Assembly: GCA_023415205.1 (NCBI GenBank)
Contig: JAEZLR010000027.1
Location: forward strand, 1-64,000
Reading direction: 5' to 3'
Length of the DNA stretch: 64,000 nt
Origin: Bacillota bacterium
GTDB taxonomy: Bacteria; Bacillota; Clostridia; DSM-8532
The translations under genes and the position numbers were made by a program. Shown one piece after another: positions 1 through 7,349 of the stretch (position 1 is the first letter of the stretch; each line of letters begins with the position of its first letter). Under the pieces are notes generated by a model. That model made no database searches. It was not told the origin of the DNA and saw only the letters and a list, made by a program, of their open reading frames with translations.

Positions 1-162
1 GGGAAACAAAAAGTATTTAAACATGAAACACTTAGAAAATACCGACCTCGAATCGGATTTTATGGTTGGTTGACTTCCTTTATGCCAAGGTTGCAAACCA
101 ATTTGCGCAAAACTCTTGACGGCACCTCCTCCCGTATGAGTAATTCCCTACAACGCTTATAG
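1..162 (+). other. Unrecognised open frame entering from the left edge
   Basis: A frame is open from the first base to a TAG at 160-162, giving about 53 residues rich in Arg and Leu. I recognise no family in it. It may be the 3' end of a gene lying outside the window or chance. The surroundings are decayed DNA, so no function is proposed. Confidence 0.15.
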
Positions 163-179
163 TAACTTATACGCTATTT

Positions 180-616
180 TTAAGAATGTAATATATCTTC
201 TATTATCTTAAATAACTGTGAACTATCCTCAGTTACCATAGATGCCTCATATACAGCCTCAATAGAAGATAATGCCACATCACTTTCAAAGTAATATAAG
301 ATTGCTGATAAAGCCCTTGCTTTTCTAAAAGGTATAAGATATTCTCCTTCTATGTATTCATCGCTTTCTTCAGATTCTTGTAATTCAAAATACTCATTTT
401 CAAATTCATCTAACAGCTTTTCGACATTATTTTTATAAATTAGTTGTAGCTTACCGCTATTAAACTCGTTCAGCACATCAACTAAAAATGGATACTTATT
501 TTTGATTTACTAATAGCATATTCACAGGATTTAAGAGTGATTTCTTTTTGCTTGTCACTTGTAGTTGCTAATATTCTTTTTGATAATTCTTCTGAAATTG
601 ATTCAAGTCTATTCAT
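180..616 (-). pseudogene. Frameshifted small acidic protein, possible immunity protein
   Basis: An ATG at 616 with a Shine-Dalgarno AAGGAAAT starts a frame (MNRLESISEELSKRI...) that breaks near 499-503, in a run of five T on the plus strand. Adding one base to that run joins it smoothly to the frame ending at 180, giving about 145 residues. The downstream part alone reads as a 98-residue ORF beginning at a weak GTG (476). The joined protein is acidic and helical, with no signal peptide or membrane segment. The size and the place, next to a toxin remnant and an SUKH-like gene, suggest an immunity protein; that is inference, and I do not recognise the family. It could be intact if the run is a sequencing error. 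Confidence 0.5.
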
Positions 617-769
617 TTTCTTATTTCCTTACATAATTTTTATGGGGTAAAAATTTAAATATCTGTTGGAGAAATAGCTTTGGCTCTGACTTGCGGGCCC
701 CTTTATGAGTTTTTACTATACGATATTAATAGGCTCAAATAGTAAATTCTTTATCTGTAGAATTTGATG

Positions 770-934
770 TTAAAAGTTTATACATTGTTCTTTATTAACT
801 AAACCAGGCTGTAAAACTTCTTCAATATAAATTTGGTTGATATCATCTATGGGTTTATTGTTTTAACATTTTTAGCACTTTGTAATTTATAACCTTAAAT
901 ATTGCATTTATCTATATAACGAATTACATTTTCA
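770..934 (-). pseudogene. Decayed coding remnant, unrecognised
   Basis: Reading leftward from about 934, a frame gives NENVIRYIDKCNI, then a TAA at 895-897, then GYKLQSAKNVKTINP. A one-base shift near 850 continues as IDDINQIYIEEVLQPGLVN and ends at a TAA at 770-772. The protein-like content across a stop and a frameshift suggests the end of a lost gene, plausibly another small immunity protein. I recognise no family. The rest of 617-934 is AT-rich and shows nothing else. Confidence 0.3.
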
Positions 935-1654
935 TTATCGCAATTTTTCCCTTATATAATCCATTCTTCCAGTATGGTAAGAAAAATCTCTATCAGGAAA
1001 TAGTTTAGGTAAAAGTTCTACAGCAAGTTCTAGGTCCTTTAATACAATACTTTTATTATTCATAACTAAATCCGGGAAATTATCTGGTATATCAATATAA
1101 AAATATTGCCATCCTTTAACAGCACAGCTTGCAATCATTGCATCAAAATATTCTTCAAGTGTAAGTTTCATAGGATAATATGCACAATTATCATAAAAAT
1201 AAATCTTCGGTGGAAAATTTCCTGCTTCTCTTAAAAAACACCCAAATCTTCCATCATCTCCCCATGGCTGTTTTTCAAACCAATTCAATTTTTTCAAAAA
1301 TTCTAACTCTTTGTCGTCTGGTTGATGTTTATTTATTGAATTAAATGTATCCCAAAAATCTGAATCTTGGATTAAAGCTTCACTAAAGCCATTAAATTGA
1401 AATCCACCATAAATAAATTCATCTTCATCATGTGTATTCGACCAGCAAATCGACGCTCCAGATAAATTAAAATACTCTAATTCTTCTTCCTCTATAGTAA
1501 TATTCCAAACATCGTATAATAAAGGTATATTTCTTCTAAGTAGCCTTTGTGATAATGTTAAAAAATTAGTATTAGTCCAACTTTCCTTAATCTTTACTTT
1601 TGAACTTTTTAAGTACTTAAAAAAATTACTAAATGAATCAAAAAAATTATCCAT
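935..1654 (-). CDS. SUKH (SMI1/KNR4)-like putative immunity protein
   Basis: Intact 239-residue protein with ATG at 1654 preceded by GGAGGTTAAATA. It is soluble, acidic and rich in aromatic residues, with no signal peptide. The middle (residues about 60-190) has the pattern of SMI1/KNR4 or SUKH proteins: a Trp/Phe-rich beta region, then EYFDAMIASCAVKGWQYFYID, which resembles the 'yFe.l..s...Wqyfyid' end of these domains. SUKH proteins are common immunity factors for polymorphic toxins. The context supports this: a degraded toxin C-terminus lies upstream on the same strand at 2298-2552 and a frameshifted small protein lies downstream. The gene is AT-rich compared with the core genes. The family call is from pattern only and is moderate. 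Confidence 0.5.
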   Translation of the reverse strand: MDNFFDSFSNFFKYLKSSKVKIKESWTNTNFLTLSQRLLRRNIPLLYDVWNITIEEEELEYFNLSGASICWSNTHDEDEFIYGGFQFNGFSEALIQDSDFWDTFNSINKHQPDDKELEFLKKLNWFEKQPWGDDGRFGCFLREAGNFPPKIYFYDNCAYYPMKLTLEEYFDAMIASCAVKGWQYFYIDIPDNFPDLVMNNKSIVLKDLELAVELLPKLFPDRDFSYHTGRMDYIREKLR

Positions 1655-1761
1655 TATTTAACCTCCAACTTTTTGTCTTTCATCTATATGAAGCCTCTTT
1701 TTCAGGAATTCTTTACAATTTTTACAACTCTATTTTACCATAATGATAGTTCCAAACAACA

Positions 1762-2000
1762 TCAATCTTCTATTTTTTCAAACGGCTTGTATTCGTTCTT
1801 TGTCCGCATCATGCCGTAAAAAATCCTTACAGCTCTTCTTGACACACAAACAAGAGCTTGTGGCTTACTCTTACCCTCTGCTTTCAAAATACTCTCTGAA
1901 TACGGGATGCCTTGCTTTACCGTTTGAATTTACCTGTACCAATTTGATTGCACCCTTATTCGACTGCAAAATCCTTACCCCTGTTTCCGATTTTGTTACA
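1762..2000 (-). pseudogene. IS110-family transposase C-terminal remnant
   Basis: On the minus strand the last about 37 codons read GKSKPQALVCVSRRAVRIFY followed by GMMRTKNEYKP and a TGA at 1762-1764. This is the usual C-terminal end of IS110/IS116/IS902 transposases ('GKskkqAl..v.RrLv.iiygmmk...Y'). Just upstream, in another frame, lies GKARHPVFREYFESRG, the 'hPvfr.yy..k' segment that precedes it in the family. A frameshift at about 1870-1878 separates the two. The N-terminal DEDD catalytic part is absent, so this is a dead fragment. No clear element ends were seen. Confidence 0.6.
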
Positions 2001-2116
2001 TAGGCTGGGATAAGTGTACCTATCAGTGGATTTGACAGCAATTAGGCAACTTTTTCCTTTAGCACTCTTCCGAACAAATCGTGCTGAACCCACCTATGAT
2101 TTTGGTGCATGATAAA

Positions 2117-2172
2117 GAGAGGTGGTCGCAAGCGACCTCCTCTCAGATTACATCAGCCCGCAATGCGGGCTG
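2117..2172. repeat. Two adjacent strong hairpins
   Basis: 2117-2144 is a 13-bp stem with one mismatch (GAGAGGTGGTCGC / GCGACCTCCTCTC, loop AA). 2154-2172 is an 8-9 bp stem (CAGCCCGC / GCGGGCTG). Read on the minus strand the first is followed by TTTATC, so it may be a terminator remnant. The second has no T-tract. They lie between the toxin remnant and the transposase remnant and are GC-rich in an AT-rich patch. 2173-2297 shows nothing else I can name. Confidence 0.45.
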
Positions 2173-2297
2173 ACAGGCAGTTGGCATAGTGGTCGAATTT
2201 GATGCGATTGAGTCTTAAATGTGGTCGGAATATGAGAATTACCGAATTTGGAAAGGGGTTGCAAGGTGGTCATTAATGACACCTGGGCTTTAAATCC

Positions 2298-2552
2298 TCA
2301 TTTTTTCAACTTTAATTCATTGTAGTATTTAAACATTTGTTCTATTGCCTTATCATACTTGTTGCCAAACTGTTCTCAAATATCGTCAATATCCATTTGC
2401 ATAGCTTTTTCAAATTTGCCCTGTTCAATTAGTTCTTTTTGTTTGTCTCTATAAGCCTTAGCTTCTTTTGAGCTTCCCCAACTCTTTGTTTAATAATGGT
2501 CTTTAGTATCCATTCTTACTGGTCCAACTGACATAGCACTATTATTCTTCGT
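2298..2552 (-). pseudogene. C-terminal tail of a polymorphic (Rhs-like) toxin, decayed
   Basis: One continuous minus-strand frame reads NSAMSVGPVRMDTKDHY, then a TAA (2490-2492), TKSWGSSKEAKAYRDKQKEL and IEQGKFEKAMQMDIDDI, then a TGA (2376-2378), EQFGNKYDKAIEQMFKYYNE and the natural TGA at 2298-2300. The two internal stops sit in the same frame as clearly protein-like sequence, so this is a dead gene. The 'PVRM...DH..T.SWGSS..A..YR..QKELI..G.F..A..MDI.DI...FG.KYD.AI..M' pattern is one I associate with the C-terminal ends of secreted polymorphic toxins of Gram-positive bacteria. The N-terminal delivery and repeat parts are gone: the frame runs straight into the terminator of the next operon. 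Confidence 0.55.
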
Positions 2553-2553
2553 T

Positions 2554-2583
2554 AAAAAAGACATGAGTAGAACTCTACTCATG
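2554..2583 (-). terminator. Rho-independent terminator of the T-box operon
   Basis: Perfect 10-bp inverted repeat CATGAGTAGA / TCTACTCATG with a 2-base loop, followed on the minus strand by TCTTTTTT. It lies about 40 bases after the amidohydrolase stop. Confidence 0.8.
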
Positions 2584-2624
2584 CCCTCATGGGATGCTTA
2601 TCAAACTGCTTGTATAACTGGCGG

Positions 2625-3404
2625 TTACAGCCCTAATAGCCTTACCGCATTGTTATAGAGGATATCCTCCCGCTCCTCCTGGGAGAGCTCCAGTTGGTAA
2701 AAAGCCTCTAATTCCTCATCGTGATAGGTGATGGGGTAATCCGTCCCAAAAACCACCTTATGGGTTCCGTGCTGTCTGATGAGTTTCAGGGCAAAGTCCT
2801 TTTCCATATACCGAATGGCACTGGAGGTATCCAGATAGAGGTTCTTCCCGATTAAACAATTGAGGGCCTCCCTCCACTGGCTATGGCCGCCTAGATGGGC
2901 AGCAATCATAATCAGTTGGGGGAACTTCTCCAGGACATTGGCCAGTCTTTGAGGAGAGGAGCTGTCTAATTTCTTGTCTCCTGCATGGAAGAGAACAGGG
3001 AGCCTGTTGCCAATAGCCCTGTAAACCCTGTCCATCTTGGGCGAATCGGCATCAAAGCCCTGAAAATCGGGATGGAGCTTGATGCCCTTAAGTCCCAGAG
3101 AAAGGATGTGCTCAAATTCCTCTTCCACATTGTCCATATCGGGGTGAAGGGTGCCAAAGCCAATGAGCCTCCCCCCTGCCTTTGAAGCAACCCAGTCATT
3201 AATATTGCGCACCTGGGAAGCTTTTGTGGCCGTGGAGTGAATTACCAGATAATCTATGCCCGACCTTTCGGCACTGTCCAAAAGGTCCTCAACAATCCCT
3301 TTCCCGCACATCTGAAGATGATAGTGGTTACCCACATGGGCCACAGCCTTTTCGGCTATGGCCTCGGGAAAAACATGGGTATGGAAATCAATAATTTTTG
3401 ACAT
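2625..3404 (-). CDS. Amidohydrolase-2 family metal-dependent hydrolase
   Basis: 259 residues, ATG preceded by AAGGACGG. This is a TIM-barrel metal hydrolase of the amidohydrolase superfamily (Pfam Amidohydro_2 type). It starts with the metal-binding DFHTH (His8, His10). Further likely ligands are His140 in LFHAGD, His170 in AAHLGG and Asp222 in FGTDYP, all in the usual order, so the enzyme looks active. No signal peptide, so cytoplasmic. Family members cleave amide bonds or decarboxylate cyclic or aromatic acids; the substrate here cannot be told. It is the last gene of an operon with a TIM-barrel isomerase (10 bases away) and an acyl-CoA synthetase under a T-box. Confidence 0.85.
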   Translation of the reverse strand: MSKIIDFHTHVFPEAIAEKAVAHVGNHYHLQMCGKGIVEDLLDSAERSGIDYLVIHSTATKASQVRNINDWVASKAGGRLIGFGTLHPDMDNVEEEFEHILSLGLKGIKLHPDFQGFDADSPKMDRVYRAIGNRLPVLFHAGDKKLDSSSPQRLANVLEKFPQLIMIAAHLGGHSQWREALNCLIGKNLYLDTSSAIRYMEKDFALKLIRQHGTHKVVFGTDYPITYHDEELEAFYQLELSQEEREDILYNNAVRLLGL

Positions 3405-3414
3405 AGTACCGTCC

Positions 3415-4230
3415 TTAAATTTGTCTCAGGAGATAGCCCATATAGCTGGTATAGTGGGAGAAAACCACTCCGGGCTCTTGAAGATCCGGACACCATCTCT
3501 TAAGCCATTCAAGGGAGACATAACCCTCGTAGCCATTTTTCTTTAGCTGCTTCAAGCAGTCCAATACAGGAATATCGCCATAGCCCAGCATGCGATAGGC
3601 AACCTGGCCGTCCTTCATGACCGAGTCCTTGATATGGAGATATTTAATATGTCCATCCAGATACTGGAGGGTGGTTTCAGGGGTCTCGCCAAAATAGCGG
3701 AAGGGGTGATGGATATCCCACAGGATACCGGTATTGGGGCGGTCAACAGACTTGATAAAGTCAGCCATCACCTTAGAGTCAGCCAGAACGCCATTGGTCT
3801 CAATCAACGGCGTCACGTTCTTATCCAGGGCATAATCGCAGATTTTGGTATACTGTTCTCTCACCAGTTCCAGGTTGCGCTGGGGGCCGGGAGCTCCGTC
3901 CTTATCCCCCAGGACACGGACATAGGGTGCACCCAGCTTTTGAGCCAGATCCACATAGGCCTTAGCCTCCTGAAGGGCCTCCTCAGGGTGTTCACTATCA
4001 AAGAGATAGGCTGCGGAAGTCAACATCGGAATTTTAAGATCGAGCTTTTTCAGCGTCGCCAAGGTCTTTTCTATGTTTTCCGGCCTAAAGGGCTTTGCCT
4101 GGGGCGCAAATATTTCTGATTCTATACCCCGAATCTCAATTCCATCAAGACCTAAATCCTTTGCTGTGGCATATATCTCTTCCCATGACCATCCCGGGCA
4201 GCCCAGGGTTGAAAACGCTAGTTTCATCAT
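3415..4230 (-). CDS. Sugar phosphate isomerase/epimerase-like TIM barrel protein
   Basis: 271 residues, ATGATG start after AAAGGACGATGA. It belongs to the AP-endonuclease-2/xylose-isomerase-like TIM barrel superfamily (IolE/IolI-type). It opens with KLAFSTLGCPGWSWEEI and carries the expected metal-ligand strands: LIETNG (Glu), ILWDIHHPF (Asp, His), LHIKDS (His) and VSLEW (Glu). The family isomerises or epimerises sugars or inositol derivatives; the true substrate is unknown. It sits between the acyl-CoA synthetase and the amidohydrolase with short gaps, so the three are probably co-transcribed and part of one pathway. Cytoplasmic. Confidence 0.85.
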   Translation of the reverse strand: MMKLAFSTLGCPGWSWEEIYATAKDLGLDGIEIRGIESEIFAPQAKPFRPENIEKTLATLKKLDLKIPMLTSAAYLFDSEHPEEALQEAKAYVDLAQKLGAPYVRVLGDKDGAPGPQRNLELVREQYTKICDYALDKNVTPLIETNGVLADSKVMADFIKSVDRPNTGILWDIHHPFRYFGETPETTLQYLDGHIKYLHIKDSVMKDGQVAYRMLGYGDIPVLDCLKQLKKNGYEGYVSLEWLKRWCPDLQEPGVVFSHYTSYMGYLLRQI

Positions 4231-4281
4231 TCATCGTCCTTTCTTAAAGGGATACCCCTATCATTATCATACTCAATGAAC

Positions 4282-5946
4282 TCACGCCGTTTCAATGGAT
4301 GCGGCATCCTTGAGATTCAGTTCATCAATGGCGGCCTCCCGCATCTTAAATTTCTGAATTTTTCCGCTGGCTGTCATGGGGAAGCTGTCGGTGAACTTGA
4401 CATATTTAGGCGTTTTATGCCTGGCCATATGTGCTCGGACCACATCCTTGATTTCCTGTTCGGTGGCTGTTTCGCCCTCCCTCAGAATAATCCAGGCCAT
4501 GACCTCCTCACCGTATTCCTTGCTGGGTACGCCAATCACCTGTACATCCTTAACCTTATGATATGTATAGAGGAATTCTTCTATTTCCTTGGGATAGATA
4601 TTCTCGCCGCCACGGATAATCATATCCTTGATACGGCCAGTGATCTTGTAATAGCCGTGTTCGTCCACAGTAGCTAAATCGCCGGTATGGAGCCAGCCCT
4701 CACTGTCAATGGCCTGGGCTGTTGCCTCAGCCATCTTATAATACCCTTTCATAACATGATAGCCCTTGGTGCAGAATTCTCCTGGAACATGGGGTGGGCA
4801 TTCCTTGCCGGTTTCAGGATCAACAATCTTGGCTTGGACATGGGGCAGCACCCGTCCAACGGTGGAAACCCGCACCTCGATGCTGTCATCGGTGGTGGTC
4901 TGGGTACATACGGGGGAAGACTCCGTTTGACCATAAGCAATGGTGATCTCGGTCATTCCCATATCATCCACCACCTGCTGCATGACCTTTATGGGGCAGG
5001 GTGACCCAGCCATAATTCCCGTTCTGAGCTTGGGGAACTTGAATTTTTTGAATTCGGGGTGCTCCAGCATGGCAATAAACATGGTGGGAACACCGTGTAC
5101 TGCAGTACATTCCTCGCTCTGAAGGGCTTCCATGACCTTAAGGGGCTGATAGTATTCAATAGGCACCATGGAGGTGGCATGGGTCAGGCTTGCCATAATG
5201 GCCAATACAAGGCCGAAGCAATGAAAAAACGGCACCGGAATACAAAGCTTGTCATTTTCGGTGAACTTCATGCAATCCCCAATGCATTTGCCATTATTGA
5301 CAATATTGAAATGGGTCAGCATAACCCCCTTGGGGAACCCTGTGGTTCCTGAGGTATACTGCATATTGATAATTTCGTCAGGGGTAAGGGACTCGTTCAC
5401 CTTCCGGTATTCCTCATCGGATACCTGGGCTCCCATGGCATAGAGCTCCTTCCAGTGATACATGCCAGGCTGGTTGCTCTCACCGGCAAAAACCACATGC
5501 TTTAGGAAAGGCAGCATGGGATTATCCAATTGCCCTGGCTGACTGGTCTTCAACATGGGACAAAGCTCATTGATGATTTCCACATAATTGGCGTCCTTGA
5601 AGCCCCCGGTCATAACGAGGCACTTTGAATCGGATTGGCGCAAGAGGTATTCCAACTCGAATATTTTGTAGTTGGTATTAACAGTTACCAGAACCGCGCC
5701 GATTTTTGCTGTGGCAAAAAGCAAGAGAATCCATTCGGGAACATTGGTCGCCCAAATCGCCACATGGTCACCCTTTTGGATGCCCATTTTCAAAAGGCCC
5801 TTAGCCACCAGTGTCGTTTCTTCGTTAAATTCCTTCCAGGTTCGTTCAAAGGGTCTGTCGGTATATTTGACCGCCATCCTCTCCGGGTATTTTGCTGCAA
5901 CTTCTTCAAGCAACCCGCCTACTGTGATATTCATGAGTTCGCTCAT
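4282..5946 (-). CDS. AMP-forming acyl-CoA synthetase (FadD-like)
   Basis: 554 residues with ATG after GGGAGGATAAACC. The ANL superfamily motifs are all present: the P-loop YTSGTTGFPKG at 197-207, YGQTESSP (A5), GWLHTGDLA (A7), GRIKDMIIRGGENIYPKEIEE-type A8 hinge and TASGKIQK with the catalytic Lys near the C-terminus. It should activate a carboxylic acid with ATP and join it to CoA. Medium- or branched-chain acids are likely from overall resemblance, but the substrate is not readable. It is the first gene of the operon and is preceded by a T-box leader with its own strong promoter, so expression should rise when the sensed tRNA is uncharged. That is unusual for an acyl-CoA synthetase. Confidence 0.9.
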   Translation of the reverse strand: MSELMNITVGGLLEEVAAKYPERMAVKYTDRPFERTWKEFNEETTLVAKGLLKMGIQKGDHVAIWATNVPEWILLLFATAKIGAVLVTVNTNYKIFELEYLLRQSDSKCLVMTGGFKDANYVEIINELCPMLKTSQPGQLDNPMLPFLKHVVFAGESNQPGMYHWKELYAMGAQVSDEEYRKVNESLTPDEIINMQYTSGTTGFPKGVMLTHFNIVNNGKCIGDCMKFTENDKLCIPVPFFHCFGLVLAIMASLTHATSMVPIEYYQPLKVMEALQSEECTAVHGVPTMFIAMLEHPEFKKFKFPKLRTGIMAGSPCPIKVMQQVVDDMGMTEITIAYGQTESSPVCTQTTTDDSIEVRVSTVGRVLPHVQAKIVDPETGKECPPHVPGEFCTKGYHVMKGYYKMAEATAQAIDSEGWLHTGDLATVDEHGYYKITGRIKDMIIRGGENIYPKEIEEFLYTYHKVKDVQVIGVPSKEYGEEVMAWIILREGETATEQEIKDVVRAHMARHKTPKYVKFTDSFPMTASGKIQKFKMREAAIDELNLKDAASIETA

Positions 5947-6030
5947 GGTTTATCCTCCCTTACTACCCATCTTCTCTTAGGGCAACATGCCCCTTGCCTT
6001 CTTTGTCGGTTTTTAACTAAAAAAACCAAC

Positions 6031-6307
6031 AAAAAAACCTTCATCTCCTCTAATAGAGACGAAGGTTATACTCCGTGGTACCACTCTTTTTGACACCGTG
6101 AAGTGTCCGCTTTTTCAGCATCGTTTAAATGCCTAACAGAATAACGGCTGTAACCGTATCAACCTACAATAAGCTTTCGCCTACTTCAGCGATCCGCTCC
6201 GGAGCGAGTTCACATTCATTCACGTCTGCACTTTCACCATACGGCAGCTCTCTTCATCGTGGAAAGGCCTGCTACTATTCTCCTTCAATGCGTTTTGACA
6301 TTATTTA
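6031..6307 (-). promoter_or_regulatory. T-box leader, apparent leucine (CUC) specifier
   Basis: The T-box core AGAGTGGTACCACGG lies at 6073-6087. The competing terminator (AACCTTC...GAAGGTT stem, then T7) is at 6031-6067. Upstream is a long Stem I with AGTA on its 5' side and an AGAGAG and GGTGAAA distal region. GGAG in the 5' strand can pair with CTCC in the 3' strand, which places the specifier loop at GAACUCG and the specifier at 6206-6208, reading CUC (Leu). The T-box UGGU pairs with an ACCA tRNA end. The element is well supported; the leucine assignment is by hand and less sure. Confidence 0.9.
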
Positions 6308-6313
6308 CAACCT

Positions 6314-6342
6314 ATTATAGGGGCCTGCCACCTTTTTGTCAA
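6314..6342 (-). promoter_or_regulatory. Sigma-A promoter of the T-box operon
   Basis: Consensus TTGACA (6337-6342) and TATAAT (6314-6319) with a 17-base spacer, placing the start near 6307 just before the T-box Stem I. Confidence 0.9.
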
Positions 6343-6354
6343 GTACTTTTTGGT

Positions 6355-7035
6355 TTAGGATAACAACCCCAGAGTCTTGGCCACCTTGCGTTCATCAGGG
6401 TTCTGGCATTGGCTCAACACAGCCTCCAGAATTTTAAGCTGCGCAGACCTCCGGGTTAAGTCTGCCGCTCCAAGCCATTCCTCCGTTGCCCAGTCCTTTA
6501 CCCGGTCATAGGTATTGGACGGCCAGCCATAGGGCTCACCCTTGGCATTGATTTTTCTCCGGTTTCCTGAGACAGTAATCTGGTATTCTTGCTGGAGAAT
6601 CTTTAGGGCTGTGTCAACGGCCCCAGCCCCCTGCTTTTTCGTGACCCCCACGGCCTTGCGGATATCGTCGGTGCTGAGGGATGAACCCTCATAAAAAAGC
6701 TGCCATACCTTAAAAACCGTCTGCTTTATCTGACCGTTTTCCCAGCGTTCCTCAAAGGAATCCGAAGGGTGATAGGCCCGATAAAACACAGGATACCATT
6801 TTTTTGAAACAAATCCCTTATGACCGTTTAAAAGACATCCGAAAGCCAGCCGTTTCTCTAAAGCCGCCCGATCCTTCCATTGCCACGGATCGGTTTCAGG
6901 TTCTCCGGTATGCCATTGATCGCTTAAAGTGCGTTGGTTCAAGCTTGTCCATCCGGGCAGAATATCCGAAAAGGCCATGAACCCCATGTCTTCAACGCAG
7001 CTTACAAAATCCTCATAATTTCTGATTATCTCCAT
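6355..7035 (-). CDS. Uncharacterised protein, possible winged-helix region
   Basis: 226 residues. ATG at 7035 has GAGGAG seven bases upstream, better than the GTG at 7038. I do not recognise the family with confidence. It is soluble, Trp-rich and basic in its C-terminal half. Residues about 115-180 (VFKVWQLFYEGSSLSTDDIR...) look like a winged-helix segment followed by a Trp-rich strand. Similar proteins in databases are, as far as I recall, loosely tied to AlkZ-type DNA glycosylases, but no catalytic motif is visible here. It overlaps the DUF3795 gene upstream by 23 bases, so the two are translated together at the end of the exporter/regulator cluster. Confidence 0.6.
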   Translation of the reverse strand: MEIIRNYEDFVSCVEDMGFMAFSDILPGWTSLNQRTLSDQWHTGEPETDPWQWKDRAALEKRLAFGCLLNGHKGFVSKKWYPVFYRAYHPSDSFEERWENGQIKQTVFKVWQLFYEGSSLSTDDIRKAVGVTKKQGAGAVDTALKILQQEYQITVSGNRRKINAKGEPYGWPSNTYDRVKDWATEEWLGAADLTRRSAQLKILEAVLSQCQNPDERKVAKTLGLLS

Positions 7036-7315
7036 CACACCGCTCCTCTTCCTTGGCCCAGGCCTTAACCTGCTCTACCCTAAGTCCGGGTGGGTTGTCC
7101 CCATGCTCCTTGTCGAGATAGGAATAATGATAAAGCGTCTCACAGGGTAGACTTGCGCATTGGCCACAATGATGGTGTCCCTTGGTCTGGCAGCAGGTAG
7201 CCACCTTACACTCCCCATGAAAGGGATGTCCATTGGTTTCAATACAACCGCCGCAGCCGAAAGGCTCACGATAGGTGCATTCACTACATTTTAATCCGCA
7301 TCTTGATTCAATCAT
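7013..7315 (-). CDS. DUF3795 cysteine-rich protein
   Basis: 100 residues, ATG with a modest AAGGCGGG site. It has a dense Cys/His pattern: CGLKCSECTY, CGGC, C...CCQTKGHHHCGQCASLPC, typical of DUF3795, which probably binds zinc or another metal. Function is unknown. The C-terminal quarter is charged and helical. Its 3' end overlaps the next gene by 23 bases. It follows the WYL regulator by about 35 bases and may be in the same transcript. Confidence 0.75.
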   Translation of the reverse strand: MIESRCGLKCSECTYREPFGCGGCIETNGHPFHGECKVATCCQTKGHHHCGQCASLPCETLYHYSYLDKEHGDNPPGLRVEQVKAWAKEEERCDGDNQKL

Positions 7316-7349
7316 GATTTGCCCGCCTTCATGTTTTTATTTTATGGTA

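Noticed and set aside
1743..2003. 86-codon open frame on the plus strand
   Set aside because: It is antisense to the IS110 remnant, has no ribosome site and an unlikely composition.
6129..6320. Short plus-strand frame over the T-box leader
   Set aside because: The DNA there is fully explained by the T-box on the other strand.
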